Of a stretch of DNA of 64,000 bases, positions 33,339-45,611 are shown piece by piece; position 1 is the first letter of the stretch; the number at the start of each line of letters is the position of its first letter. The stretch is taken from assembly GCA_014529385.2 (NCBI GenBank), contig CM043944.1, forward strand, positions 74,055,384-74,119,383, written 5' to 3'. Origin of the DNA: Adiantum capillus-veneris (Eukaryota; Streptophyta; Polypodiopsida; Polypodiales; Pteridaceae). The notes below the pieces were generated by a model that searched no databases, was not told the DNA's origin, and was given only the letters and a program-made list of their open reading frames with translations. The position numbers were made by a program, and so were the translations under genes.

Positions 33339-34494
33339 CTATGTCGTGTTGTTGATCCAACTGTCAACAATCATTTCCGCCATCACCAACATCACATAGA
33401 ACTGTAGAATCTGGAAAACCCACTTCACTGTCATCAAGAACTTGCAAAAGGCTTGCATAATCATCAGCCAAAACCATCTCCTCAACATTAAAAAAAATAA
33501 TTCCAACAGGAACTTGGTATAAATCATCAAGAATATCGATAGGAAACTAAACTTCCTTGGAAAGAGATTTCTTTCCAATCTCCTTGAGACTGAATTCGCA
33601 AAAGCATTAACATCATAAAAATCACTGATGACAACATCATCATTCAAGACATCTTCCATAACATCAAGGTTTGAAGAAGATTCCACATTGTTGATTTGAG
33701 TCAGTTGAAGATTCAAATCCTCAATTTGATTATTTTTGTCCAAAATAACTCTCTTAAGAGCATCATGAACTTCATAACAATAAGAAATATGCAAGTCAAA
33801 CTCCGCTCAAACTTGAGAAATCTCCACCATCAATGATGCATGCTCTTCTTGAAGTTGATTGATTTTGGAAACCGCTTCATTAGCCGCAACCATATTTGAA
33901 TACTTTTCATTCTCCAACTCCAAAGAAAGCTTATGGATCATCTCAACTTGAGAAATAACAAGAGTTTGTAATTCAACAAATTCAGGTACATAACTTTTTT
34001 GAAAATCAGTAATCTCAGGATCAGGGACCTGTATTGTGGAGCTATGTAATTCAAGGACCTTCGATATTAAAACTTGCATTTCAGGGACCTGAAATTCAAG
34101 ATCCTTGTCTTCACAACCTGAATAAATCATATCCACTCCTGAAAATTGGATTTCTGTCTTTAAGACTCCAAAAAACAATTCTCCATCAACACACTCCTGA
34201 CTGTCACTTGCAGGATACTCCTCATCAAGATACATCAAAAACTGATTCATCACATCATCCTCATCATCAGCGCACATTATGTCTTTTATCTATCTTCACC
34301 TCTTCCACTTCATTACACTGAAATCTGATCTCCCCCTGAATTTCATCCTCTTCAAGATTGATGTCCAAGGTTGGTATATGGGTTTGTATAGGATATTGGT
34401 GGCTTCTCTTGCTCACCTCCACTTGGATTCCATTCTTTTCAATCACCAATTCTTCTTTTGGGTAAATCGCTGATATCCGATTTTCTGAAATCAA
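33339..34494 (-). pseudogene. unrecognised acidic coiled-coil ORF chain
   Basis: Three - strand frames overlap in order. 34494-34267 reads EKNGIQVEVSKRS. 34277-33807 is very acidic (MCADDEDDVMNQFLMYLDEE) with a Leu/Glu-rich helix (MIHKLSLELENEKYSN). 33794-33339 has DKNNQIEDLNLQLTQI. After about 33590 another frame reads sensibly (FPIDILDDLYQVPVGIIFF, then LADDYASLLQVLDDSEVGF). So one gene seems to be broken by a stop at 33807 and two frameshifts. No domain is recognised. Coiled-coil character recalls the extra ORF of ED, but sequence similarity was not evident. Confidence 0.4.
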
Positions 34495-34796
34495 GACAAA
34501 AAAAAAGATTATCTTTCCTCTGCCCGAGGCCTTGGCGACACCATCGGAGGGCTCGGCAATGCCTTGGTCGACCTCACGGCCCTAGCTTTTACTGGCATGG
34601 CCTCGTCACATGGCCCCCCTCATTTGGCCTGCCTTATCACCCTCATGGCCTCGCTCTCAACCCCATTCTGCAAAAGCTTCACACACATACACCTCGCCAA
34701 CTCACCCTCGCCCTATCTCTCATCACCCACAGTAAGCCTCTCTCCCTCCACTTACTCTCTCTCTCGCTCTCTAGTTCAAGCCTGCCAGCACCGAGG

Positions 34797-34854
<58 letters not shown>

Positions 34855-34949
34855 CCACACCCGCCATACCTCACCTTCTCCCTCCCACTGTGTCTCTCTC
34901 TCTCTGTCGTGCTCTTCTCGTCAGACAAGCCCGAAGGCGTAGTAGGGTA

Positions 34950-34989
<40 letters not shown>

Positions 34990-35977
34990 ACACACACACA
35001 CACACACACACACACATACCATCTCGCCCTCACTCACACACCCTCCTCATGTCCTCTGCAGCAGGCAACCGAAAAAAGGATATATATATATATATATATA
35101 TAACTATATACTCCCTCGTTCCCACGCACACTCATTCACACTCACACACACCCGCTCCATATATACACACACAATCTTGAGCAATGCGCACACACACTCA
35201 CAATGTTTTTCATAAATAAAAAAACACATTCACATAACCCCACATACATACACCCATACATATACGCACTCACAAGCGCACTCACATATATAGAAAGCAC
35301 GCCTACACGCACAAGTATAAATATACACATACACCCGCACGCATATACGCACACACTGAAAAAAATAATAAAAAACCGAGGAACAATGTCATCAACAGAA
35401 AAAGGATGGCCAAGTCACGCGCGGCCAACACTGAAATAAGAAAAGACGCTGAAGGCATGCCCCGGCCAACCCCGAAAATGACGAATGCGCTACACCGACG
35501 CACCAGCTAGGCCGCCGTTCACTGGCATCACATCCACGACACCCTCTTTAGTAAAATCCGTAGGTTGTCATCATTTTTCCCAGTTTTAAACCATATCTTG
35601 TAAAAAATCCCAATTTGTAAATTATCACCTCTCTCTAGGTGATGTCCCCTGATTAGAACCCTAATCTAATCAGATTACCCTAATCTAAAGCAATCAACAA
35701 ATATAAAAAGGCACTGAGAGGTCACTCTCGGGGGGGGGGGATTGATTTGGGGAGATTGACAAGAGATTGTGAGAGATTGGGGGGGGTGCAGTTTCATCAG
35801 AGGTCAACACTTAGTAGTATTTTGGTGGGAGGGATTGGCAACATTTGCATCACGAGATAGGGGACTTAGTGTAGAAATTTTCTTTGGGAACTTGTACCAT
35901 GTAAAGAAGTTATGTCTACATCTCGACTCCAATGGTCGACACACACACACTCATGTTAGCAAGGTCTCCGTGTCCGT
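34495..35977. other. microsatellite-rich non-coding stretch
   Basis: It holds (CT)n at 34808-34851 and 34956-34988, (AC)n at 34990-35016, (TA)n at 35080-35102 and many CACA/ACAC phrases to 35360. There is a G11 run near 35731-35741 and a second G run near 35780. A TATA-like aatataaaaaggc at 35699 precedes it. Sequence such as aaccctaatctaatc at 35658 and the TATA box suggest a decayed LTR, but no ends could be placed. No gene is supported. Confidence 0.6.
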
Positions 35978-36229
35978 GAGTCATCTCTAGAGAACGCACT
36001 AGTAGGCTCACTATCTCTCCTTCTATCTCTCTATCACCATGATGGCCACCTCGCCGGAAATAAGGTTGTTGTAACTATTGCAAGAAAATAGTTCTCCCTC
36101 CATGAGTCATCTCTAGAGAACGCACTAGTAGGCTCACTATCTCTCCCTCTATCTCTCTATCACCATGATGGCCACCTCACCGGAAATAAGGTTGTTGTAA
36201 CTATTGCAAGAAAATAGTTCTCCCTCACA
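35978..36229. repeat. 126-bp tandem duplication
   Basis: The block beginning gagtcatctctagagaacgc is present at 35978 and again at 36104, almost identical, including a central accatgatggccacctc. It lies just downstream (on the - strand) of the copia fragment and may be part of its LTR or 3' region. Confidence 0.85.
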
Positions 36230-36294
36230 CCCAGAGGGTTTTCATCACCTGTCATATTATCTATCTATTCTCTCTACAGTAGGTTGCTTCTTGC

Positions 36295-36729
36295 TCAACC
36301 ATGATATACATGAACTGCCAAGCATGAAACAAAAACCACTTGTGGACACTCGCGTGTCAAAACAACCAGCCAATATGAGTTTGAAAAAGCATGTAAGTCT
36401 GGTGGCAATGATCCCCCCTTGGGATAAAACAAGCCAAGATGTAAAGTGCCACTAAGGTAGCGGAAAATCCTCTTGACAGCCTGCCAATGCTTAGACCCTG
36501 GGCTATGCATAAATCTGCTGACCTGTGAGACTGCAAACTGAATATTCGGCCTCGTGTTGCATACATAAATGAGGCAGCCAATAGCATTTTGATAAAGAGT
36601 GACATCAACAGGATTGCCAGGATCATGTAGACTCAACTTCAAACCTGTTTCCTTGGGAGTGGCAATAGGTTTGCAATCCTCAAGTCCAAACTTACATAGC
36701 AAAAACATACAAAGAATCCATAATGTCAA
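36295..36729 (-). pseudogene. pol: Ty1/copia RT C-terminus and start of RNase H (fragment)
   Basis: The - strand frame has the typical end of copia RT: FGLEDCKPIATP, then YQNAIGCLIYVCNTRPNI, SQVSRFMHSP, HWQAVKRIFRYLSGT and the beginning of RNase H (LHAFSNSYW, normally SDADWAG-like). It degenerates after that and lacks everything upstream, so it is a short remnant. Copia order would put an LTR at lower coordinates, where the duplicated block lies. Confidence 0.85.
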
Positions 36730-36924
36730 AATTTAAAAGTACAAATAGATGTAACTACCAAACCGAAAGATCAATGCAAAAACACTTACAAAATCAGCGT
36801 CAAATGATTCCGACCCGCCGCTCCCCAAGTGGTGCGAGCTCCCTACCTCTACTCACGCTTTCGCTGCCTCCTTTTGTTGCTTCCACTTGTCAAGATTGTC
36901 GTGTGCTACTCAGTTTGCATTCTT

Positions 36925-37737
36925 TCAATCTTCTTTGGCCAGCCAATCTGGTCTGCTCCACCCATGCTTTATTGCTTTTTGTACTTTAGAATGCTTGTGC
37001 TTGCAGTATTTGCGCATTTGAACCTTCATCAGGTCTTCATTGAAGCGCTCATCCCGACTTGACATGGAAAACTCGTCATGCAGCATGTTGATGCCTTTGT
37101 CTTTTAATTCACTTGGCACTTCACTCTAGGTGTTTAGTATGTAGTGTCTAAACACATGAGAGCAAAGACCAGGCATACGCGAGATCACCTTCTTGACTTT
37201 GTTATCCAAGATGATGCCGTCGCTGATGTCGATTGAGTACAACAAGCCCTCTCGCCTGTGAAACGTGAATCTAGGTGTCTTGATAGGGGTCTCTAGAGGT
37301 GTCTTGATGGGGGTATGGACGTTGGGTGTCTCCACTGGAGTCTGGGACCTGAAGCGAGGAGTGTCGGGCTAGGGTGACTCCCAGAGGAGTAGCTAGTGGT
37401 GTGTAGCCAGGAATGGCCGATAGTCGCGTAAAACCTGACATAAATGGTGATGTCGTGGCTGGTGTGGTAAAGAAGGGGAAGTTAAGGAGCCTTGTTAAAC
37501 ACGAGGCCATGTCGAGGCATCACTGGTGGCATCCCAACTGCCATCGACTTCACTTTTCATATCATCATAGGTAATAATTTCTGAATCCATGATCGTCTCA
37601 ATTATTTCATTGACCTCGGGCTCAAACATTGCCTCTTTGGGAATGTGGTTTGCATGATCATCCTCTGAGCTGTCAGAGGCTACATCTTGTGGCCTCACAT
37701 TGATGGAGCAAAAGACGCCGTGCGCACACTCACACAC
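36925..37737 (-). pseudogene. unrecognised ORF chain with Thr-Pro repeats
   Basis: Consecutive - strand frames carry protein-like sequence. 37737-37495 is acidic (DVASDSSEDDHANH, FEPEVNEIIETIMDSE). 37510-37370 is rich in T and P. 37335-37126 has HTPIKTPLETPIKTPRF and LLYSIDISDGIILDNKV. After one TAG (37126-37128) 37119-36925 ends DRPDWLAKED-like (WSRPDWLAKED). Frames at 37737, 37335 and 37119 agree; the middle part is shifted by one frame. I do not recognise the family. It could be a regulatory ORF of a DNA transposon such as the one at 41-45 kb, but nothing proves it. Confidence 0.4.
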
Positions 37738-38895
37738 CCAGACAACTCAACACCACACAATAAACTTAGTTGAATTCCAACCCACACCCACCACCACTCA
37801 AGAGATCAATAAAAATACTACCCACAAGCTCAATTCAAACTCCAAACGCTTCGACCTACAAGCCCAGGTGAGTCGAGTTGATCAACACTTCAAATCACAT
37901 TTGAAGGTGACCAAAATATACAAGAAAAATAAATAAAAACTCAAAAAATCCATCCACAAAACGCCTCTCTCAAACCATTGCAGAAGCTTCACCAAACTCC
38001 ACTCTGTTGGACTCTTTGGAGTAGCACCAACCATAATGGCACCGATACAGGGTCACATAGTCTTGCAGAAAGCCACACCTTCTTCCCTCAATTCCTTGCA
38101 CACACACATCCATGGAAACCTCAAAACTTACATATACTCTCACAAGTGAGAAATTGAAGAGAGAAAGCTCTCATTCACTCCCCCACACACTCAAAAACAG
38201 GACGCAAACGCAACGGGACTGCACTAGACCACCTGTAGGAACCCTACTTCTTCCCACACACAGAGAGGTGAAAGCTCCAAGAATTGGCTTCAAAAATCCT
38301 CCCTCAGATGGAACACTCACGGCACCATGACTGATGTGGCAAATTGAAGCCTTTTCACACCATTTTTTGACCCAGTTTTGGCCGGTTCCGACCCTCGATT
38401 TCGTGTGAAAAACCCCCAACGGACTCCAAATTTCACCAAATTTTGTACGCTTTATCCTCAATACCCAAAGAACTTTGCCACATCACCACATTCTATTTTT
38501 GACCACTTCTAGGGCGGTGCACGCATCACCACAAATCAGACACCGTAAATAGACAGATATTGCATGTCCCAAGCTTCTCGAGCGGGATGAGAGTACCCGT
38601 GCTTGTTTTGCATTATTTACATTCTAGAAAGCTCAAAAAAATTCTCTAGAGACAAAATAAGCCACTTAGAACCATATCCAAGGCCCCGATACCCTATCCG
38701 GGCATTTACGTGTGTCCGACTGCTAGCACGCGAACCTGACTATTCACAATGTGTACACGTTGCATGTTTTTTCAAACTTGAAACCACTTTACAAAGCTCC
38801 CAAATTCATGTATTTACATCCTTTTGTACATATGACCATGCATATAAACGCAACTTTGTACACGCCAAAAGCGGTCTATCATCATTGCCCACCCT
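37738..38895 (-). other. probable 3' LTR of EC (upper edge at 38884)
   Basis: On the - strand, just after the integrase end, comes a purine tract (agagggtgggca) and then TGATGATAGACCGCTTTTGGCG, starting at 38884. This mirrors the PPT and LTR start of E1 (gggagggctaa then TGATAGCCGTTTTTCGGC), so EC and E1 are related. The lower end of the LTR could not be placed, and no second copy is in the window. No gene is seen in this stretch. Confidence 0.45.
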
Positions 38896-40903
38896 CTAGG
38901 TAGAGCATTTATGCTCAACCAAGAGACTATTTGCATCTGGAACCACATCCCTCTCAAAATATTTCTTCAATCTATAACCATTTATTCTATAGCGCAAACG
39001 TTCACCAGACAATTTTTCTAACTCATAGGTGCCTTTAGGAAATACATGTTTCACTCTGTATGGACCCAACCATTTGTCCCTCAACTTCTTTTGAAAAGTG
39101 AAATCCAAGCAAGAATTATACTTCATCACCAAATCTCCCTATTTGATCTCTTTCTCTGGCAGCGTCTTATTCATTTTCTCCATCCTTGTCTCTACTTGTT
39201 GAAGATAATAATCACTGGCTCTCTCTCTATTCATTTGCAACAACTCTAGAGAAAGAATTCTTTTCTGCCGCTTGTCACTTTGCGCACCTTGCATTCTGCA
39301 CAACAACTACAAGGTATCCAACTGCACCTGTATGGGCATAAGATCTTCCTTTCCATAAACAAGCTCATATGGTGTAAATTGTGTCGACACTCTATGCGCA
39401 GCTCTATAAGCCCACAAACACTTTTCCAAGTCCGAGTCCCACTCTTTAGGATGCTCTCTAGCATACTTTGGTAGAATCTTCACAATTTGACCATTGCAGT
39501 TCTCAACCAACCCATTGCATTGTGGGTAGTAAGGAGAAGAATGCCTATACTGAATTTTCAATTTCTCCATGAGAGCAGCAACAAGTTTTCCCCTAAACCC
39601 TGGTCCACGACTAGAAATGATAACCATAGGAGCTCCAAACCTAGAATACACCCGTTCATATAAAAAAGAGGCCACTCTTCTTGATGTTACATCTTTTACT
39701 GCTCTTGTCTCCACCCATTTTTTCAAATAGTCCACAGCCACAAGGATATACCTTTTGCCATTGTTGGTCCTTGACATTGGACCTACATCATCTACTCCCC
39801 ATTTTGCAAATGCATCAAAATACATTATAGCGTATTGAGGCTCAGCCAAAAGCTTCCAATTTGCAAACACTTGGCATTCATGGCATGACTTGCACAAAAA
39901 ATAAGCATCTCTCATCATAGAGGGCCAATAGTAACCTTCTCTCAAAATACGAAAGACAACCTGATCCTTGCCTTGATGGCCTGTTTCTTCATGGCAATGC
40001 TCCAAAATCAAGCCTTTCTCTTCTTTGTGGCACTTTTCTCAAAATGTTATCCTTGCCATAAAGCATGAGATCCTCACCTACCAATGTGTAGTTTCTTGCT
40101 TTTGCAACTATTCTCTTACGCAGAACCTTTGACATGCCCTCTGGACATTGCCCTTTACCAAGAAATACTTATATATGTTGCAATGATTCCCTTCCTACAT
40201 ACAAGGCTTTCTTGAACTTTAAAGGAGCTACCAAGGCATCCAACTCGTCCCTGGCCAACTCATCAGCTTATTTATTTTGTTCACGAGGAACATGCTGAAA
40301 CTGTATCTTCTCAAACTCATGCAAAAGCTTCTTGATGCCATAGAACCACTTTTTCAAATTGTCTTTCTTAATATTCCACAAACGAAGCAACTCATTCATG
40401 ACTAGCAATGCATCCCCTTTTGCAATGACCCTCTTCAATCCAAACTCAGCACACTGCTTCAACCCAAGGAAAAGCGTGAGATACTCGGGCTCATTGTTAC
40501 TTTCAGCTTCATCAAGATCGTAAGCTCTAGAAAAGTTTACATCGCCTTTTGGGTTCTTAATGAGTACCCCACCACTTGCCTTTTGAAGAACTTTCCTGTA
40601 TGCACCATCAAATATCATTATATACGCATCTGTAATATCTACTTTCTCTTCATGATCATCCTTGTCAACCCTTGGGTAAGATGGAAGCTCCCCTCCCTTA
40701 TGTACCACTATGTCTACCAAGTGAGCTTTAACAGAATGATCCACTTTAAACTCAAACTCATAATCTTGAAGCTCCAAAGTCCACTTTAAGATGCGTTTGC
40801 TAGGCTTCAAATGTTGTACTACATCAGACAAAAGATTCGATGTGGTGAGCACATAGAACTTTTGGGGCAACAGATAGGTTTTGAACCTTTGACAAGCAAC
40901 CAA
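38896..40903 (-). pseudogene. pol: EC: truncated gypsy pol (RNase H, second RNase H, integrase)
   Basis: The - strand remnant starts inside the first RNase H (CQRFKTYLLPQKFYVLT), with RT missing. It continues with the archaeal-type second RNase H (MIFDGAYR, NNEPEYLTL, where E1 has NNEAEY; KGDALLVMNEL; HVPREQN) to a stop at 40268. Integrase follows at 40011-39307: HEETGHQGKD and CKSCHECQ zinc finger, GVDDVGPM, SSRGPGFRGK (D of the usual SDNGPGF lost) and NGLVENCNGQI. The C-terminal domain is 39132-38896 (GPYRVKHVFPKGTYEL). Stops at 39307 and about 39133, plus a frameshift near 40.1 kb, break it. The 5' truncation point is near 40905. Confidence 0.88.
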
Positions 40904-41256
40904 GGCGCATTAGGAGAAAGTTGGACTCACTTTTGGGCTCTGTAAGAAGTGCCACGTCGGCTTAGAGAGAGAAAATGAAAATGTTAACTTGTGCATTTTA
41001 TGTGATACTTTTCTATGCAACAAAAAGCCAAAATGACATTCTTTGGTAGGTAGCCGCCGTCTTTATCATCCTTATCCTTCGTTCTCTTGTCAGGAATCCA
41101 ACTAACCGTATGACTAATGATTTGAAATGCCAACTTACAAGCGTTCCCTCCAAAAACATAAGCCACACGAACTCTATCAACTCTAAACTTGATAATATGG
41201 CTTTCCCTCCCAAAACCTGAGACATTTCTCCGTCTTCTTCTCTATCAACTCTAGGA
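40904..41256. other. spacer upstream of gene T2
   Basis: No repeat or gene is supported. A long open frame on the - strand (41348-41013) overlaps the first exon of the + strand gene and looks like an antisense shadow. The T2 promoter should lie here; no convincing TATA motif was identified. Confidence 0.4.
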
Positions 41257-44056
41257 ATGGAGAACGCATCTTTTGCTGATGAAAACACTAATTTGAACTT
41301 ACAATCTTCGGCCCCTTCATCTTGAACACTTACCCAAAGAAAGAACACACACCATCTTCATGTTGATGTATTGCAAGAGTACGCACCGTTGCAGAAACGT
41401 AGGAGGGAGTCTTTGTTATCTCAACGGGAGAAAGAATTTAGAAGGACAAACAAGGAACATCATTTGGATTTGTGGACCGATGGGTCTATTTATCCAAAGG
41501 ATCCTATGACAAATGCACAACCTCCCTTTGCTAATATCACTAACCTCTTACATTTCACAGGAGATGGCAAGGATGGGCTATTGGGATACACAGAACATTT
41601 GGAAATGAGAGGATTGAATGCGGAAAGGCAAAGAAACGTCCTGTCAATGGAGAACATGCAGCTGAAGAAACTTAATGAAGAATGCTCTCAAAAGATTTCA
41701 TCAAACAAAGAGACAATCCAAGGCCTTGAGAAGAAGATCACAATTTTGCGAGAGAAAGACACCATGCTTGGTAGTCGGAAAAGAAAATGAGATCTGTGCA
41801 ACCTTGACAACATGAAGGTTGGTAGTGGTGGCCTGAAAAATCGAATACGAGCTTTAAGGTAACTCGAAGCTTGTTTCTTCAATGTGCTTCATTAAGAAGT
41901 GGATACACTTACTTTCCTATACATGATCATAACGCATTGTGCTTTTTTGGCAGGTCTTTACTGCATCCAAACTCAAACGGTGCAGGCTTCAATGCCGCAG
42001 TGCATTACAGCCGTCTAGTTCCAAAAGAAGTAGTTGAAGAGATGATAACTCAGAAACAATTTTGTAAGTTGAAAGGGAGGCTACTTACCTCCTTCATGAA
42101 CGAGAATCAGCTGGAACCAATGGAAGTGCAAGAAATACTTGATGAGAGTGGCATCTCGCAGATGGGATACAGGGAACTCTTCAAAGCCTTAGCTAAAAAA
42201 TCTCAAAATAAACTACAGAGAGGATCATTGCTGCCAAAGCCATCACATGTAAAGGCTACTTGCTGGCACGTAAACGATGAGGTGTTTGAGAAACTTGGGT
42301 CACCATTCCATATTGAAGCAACGTTCTTAGGCAAGGGTGGTAGAGAGGTACAGTTTAACGAGCACAACAACCTCTTCGTTGATCTTGAAGCATTGCAAAG
42401 GTATGAAGTTCACTTCTTTGACATCAGTCGAGACGAGTGCGGTGGGGTTCTCAAGTTTGTTTTGAAGCTCGACGAGTCCGAGGTCCTGAAGAACAAGAAG
42501 TTGGAGCTCGACAAGTGCGAGGTTCTTCAGGACCTCGAAGTTCTTCAGGACCTCGACGAGTGCAAGGTCCCGAACAACAAGAAGTTGGAGAGAGTCACCA
42601 TTACCCTCATGAACAGAGCTCTGGATCCATCAATAACGAAAGAGGATCCACGATACTTCAGCGTGCAATCAGAAAACAGCATTCTATCTCTAGGATCATT
42701 TCAGGTATACTTCGTTCAATCTCTGATAACAAAAATATTGATTATTTGGTTGTTGATTTTGTGTTTTCATTTTTCACTGCAGGTTGATAAGGAAAATTTT
42801 GAAATCCTCGATTGGGTTTTTAGTCAAACCCCAATTCCTTCTATCATCAGTGAACAAAGAAACGGAGCCGTTCTTTCAGTGGAAGGATTTGGCAACTACA
42901 CAGTGGAATGACACATGGAAGGTGACTTAAATACTCTTAAGTGTATGTACAACATAACACACGGAGCAGCTGTGGCAAATCCATGCTTATATTGCATGGC
43001 TGATGCACAATCACTTCAGAGTGTGCAATGGATTAGAGCTCCCAACAGACATCTTCAAGATAAAACTTTTAAACCAGTGCTTGATATTCCTCTGAGTAGA
43101 GTTCACGTCTGTACACTTCATGCACTCTATCGAATAATTGAAAAGGTGGTTCATTTGTACATATGTTTTGCATGGACATTAAAGCCAGAGAGTGAGTAAA
43201 AAAGAGTGATCAAAGCATTAGAGGGAGTGCTCTCAGACATTGGTTTGCATGGAGCCAATGTCAGAATCGAAGAGGACCCTAAGATGTCTCAAAGTCGGTA
43301 CAAGGTACCGAGGAAAGCATCGATAGGCGTAGTGAAGGCGAGAAGGTTTCTTGGGTTTAGCCTCAAAGATTCAGATAGAGAAGAAAGAAGAATCCTGTTC
43401 AACAAATGGAAACAGTTACATAAAGTGGTTAAAGACAATTCTGGTGGTGGGGCAATCCAGAATCACAAGGCGAACGTGTGGAAATCACTAGATAAAATTT
43501 TCCACTACCTTGAGCAACATTCTTGGGACCAAAGTAAGATCACATCATTTCAAGCAGCCTTGCTCGATTGGAAAAAGGCTTACCTTACAGGGTGGGGTGG
43601 GCAGCATATCACACATTACATGGTAGGTTGGCATTCTACGTATACAAAACAAAATTTTAAATTGTACTCAACTGACCATTTTGTTTTATTTCAATGCAGC
43701 ACATACTGTTCAAACATGGTCCATATTTTGCCAAGACATACGGCTCACTATCAATATGGTCCACACAAGGCATGGAAAAAACCCACTACATGGCAAGAAC
43801 AGGTTATTTTAAGCACACTCGACATGGGGGAGGAAAAGAAAATTCCAATAGCCTATTAGAGTTACACCAATGGACTTATAGACGACTAATTCATAGAGCA
43901 AGGCAGAAGGAACTTCTTAAGAGTTCAGAAATTACACGGTCTTTACAACACATCCGAAAAGAGAAGAAACAGATGGCTTGGGGAGCTTCAAATGCGGCAG
44001 AGCGCCATGCGAGGTGGTGCCTATCACGAGTCAGGAGCGGGAGAAGATGGACCTGA
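41257..44056 (+). pseudogene. T2: spliced transposase-like gene with four nonsense codons
   Basis: Start ATG 41257 (MENASFADENT). Three introns with clean GT...AG ends and preserved phase can be read: 41859-41953 (95 nt), 42705-42782 (78 nt) and 43623-43699 (77 nt). After splicing the frame is continuous except for stops at 41323, 41788, 42909 and 43197. In order: coiled-coil helix (ENMQLKKLNEECSQKI); VPKEVVEEMI; a repeat of DECKVL/DECEVL units at about 42460-42590; EGDLNTLKCMYNITHG; NPCLYCM; VHVCTLHALYRIIEK; then HGPYFAKTYGSLSIWSTQGM and YFKHTRHGGG, ending in a basic tail. The invariant Cys/His/Trp patterns suggest a DDE-type transposase, but I cannot assign a superfamily. At 42909 TGG to TGA is the simplest origin of the stop. 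Confidence 0.6.
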
Positions 44057-44899
44057 GCCCGTCGTTTTTATCCTCTTCGATGCACCTCCTTCCTCCTCAC
44101 TTTGTACCTCTTCGATGTGCAAACTCTGTAGACAAGCTCGTTCCTCTATTGATGGCAGCATCCCTACAGGCATCATGCGTCTTCTTTCCCTCAGAAACAG
44201 CCGCTTATTGTATGGATCTAAGCTTTCCGAGTCTTCAACCCCTGCAGCCAGAGCCTGAGCAGTGTAGGACATGAAATAGGGGGCTCTAAGTGCCTGGCAC
44301 CCATACCCAATGCCAAATACACGTAGAGAAAATTGTTTTTCAATCAGAATTACTCTTTCTGCGTTTAGTGGGAGGGGGTGCCCACCAAACAATCTTGTAA
44401 TAGCTTTCATTGCAAACAGAGGGAACTTTGCATTGTCATCGGAATATTCCTTGTGGTATATTATGATCTACATAATAATTGCAATGAATTTATGGGCCGT
44501 AAGTGAGATGAGTACAATTGTCAAGTACTTGAATTGTTTCTACAAACCTTTTTGTGGCTGAAACGCCCGATGTAGTGAGACAACACCGGATCCTTGCCTT
44601 GGACTCCAGTGACAATCCCTTGGCATTTGCCTCCCGCTCTTCTAAGGAAACTATCGTCATACACTAGCACCTGGCAGAAAAAAAAAAGTTCATGATATTT
44701 TATCACTCGGCCATCTCTAATACCATCTCAATGCTCGACAAAAGTTACCATCTGATTCTCGTCCATTTCCAGCATCGACCTCCCCCACAAGTGAATAGAC
44801 TGACATAAGTACAAGTACTGATCTGGTGCAAGGTCACCACGTGGCACAGCCCGGTGGTGGATTGCCTTGAAATCCGACTTAGATCCACAATCCCTTGAT
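44024..44899 (-). CDS. T2 partner: spliced gene, three exons visible, intact
   Basis: Converges on T2 and overlaps its last 33 bp. Exons read on the - strand are 44899-44749, 44670-44548 and 44467-44024. The introns are 44748-44671 (78 nt, gtaact...ctgccag) and 44547-44468 (80 nt, gtttgtag...atgtag). Splicing gives an uninterrupted frame. It contains KSDFKAIHHRAVPRG, PDQYLYLCQSIHLWGRSMLE, VLVYDDSFLRRAGGKCQGIV, SHYIGRF, then YSDDNAKFPLFAMKAITRLF, and ends in a Glu/Ser-rich tail with KRIKTTG, a possible nuclear signal. Earlier exons would lie above 44900, where ED begins, so the 5' end is lost or displaced. A paralogous exon is at 54601-54678. Function unknown; probably the second protein of the same transposon. 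Confidence 0.55.
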
Positions 44900-44929
44900 C
44901 TGCATATTCTGCACCATCAACATTACTCT

Positions 44930-45250
44930 CTATAATGGTTCAGCTTCATTCTGAGCCTCCACATCTGGCTTAGCCATACCCTGCTCTTCAACTACTGACT
45001 CAGGTGCCACTATCCCAACAGATACAGTTTCCACTCCTTCAAGCACTTCAACTTGCTGATCAACCTGCTGTTTCATCTTTGCATTATCCTTCAAATCTTG
45101 ACCTTCCTCAATAGGTTCCTCCAACTGAACATCAACCATATCCCCTTGCAATTCTTTCATTAGGAAAAGTTTGGACTCAAAAATGGGCCTTGTAAGAATT
45201 GTTGATGTGGCATAACTTTCAAAAAGTAGGGATCGGTAATTTTTTTGCAA
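44930..45250 (-). pseudogene. ED extra ORF, acidic tail fragment
   Basis: The - strand frame encodes an acidic, Gln- and Val-rich segment (EEPIEEGQDLKDNAKM, QQVDQQVEVLEGVETV) ending at 44930. It lies after the coiled-coil ORF with about 360 nt between that carry no clear frame. It may be the C-terminal end of the same product after a deletion or frameshift. Confidence 0.4.
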
Positions 45251-45611
45251 ATAAGATCCAAACTTGTTGGAGGTTGGATATTTAGAATGTACTCTTCAAT
45301 TGCTATCTATTGATATCTAGCATGCATGTATCGGACATTGCCTTCATGTAGATCTAGAAAAAGGTGATTTTAGATTACCGTAACGGTAACAAAACGTGGC
45401 TGATTGAAAAAAAATGGCATAACTTTCATAGAAGTCATCCAAACTTTTCGGACCTTGGCTCTTTAGAATCCATTTTTCAAGAACTTTTCAATGATAGGTC
45501 ATATCATGGGGTTCTAAGCAATATTTAGAGGGGTCTACCGGGTTGCTTTCTTTTGTACAACTTTGATGATGTGGCACTCTTAAAAGGCCGAAAAATGAGT
45601 TCAAAATTTTC

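Noticed and set aside
41013-41348. 111-codon - strand ORF upstream of T2
   Set aside because: It is antisense to the T2 start region, and the + strand reading joins the T2 exon in phase. No homologue is recognised for the antisense frame.
44803-44840. 3' LTR of ED at 44.8 kb, because 34 bp match the sequence at 54.6 kb
   Set aside because: The matching bases lie outside the LTR edge at 54600 and are in a coding exon (DQYLYL) in both places, so they are paralogous exons rather than LTRs.
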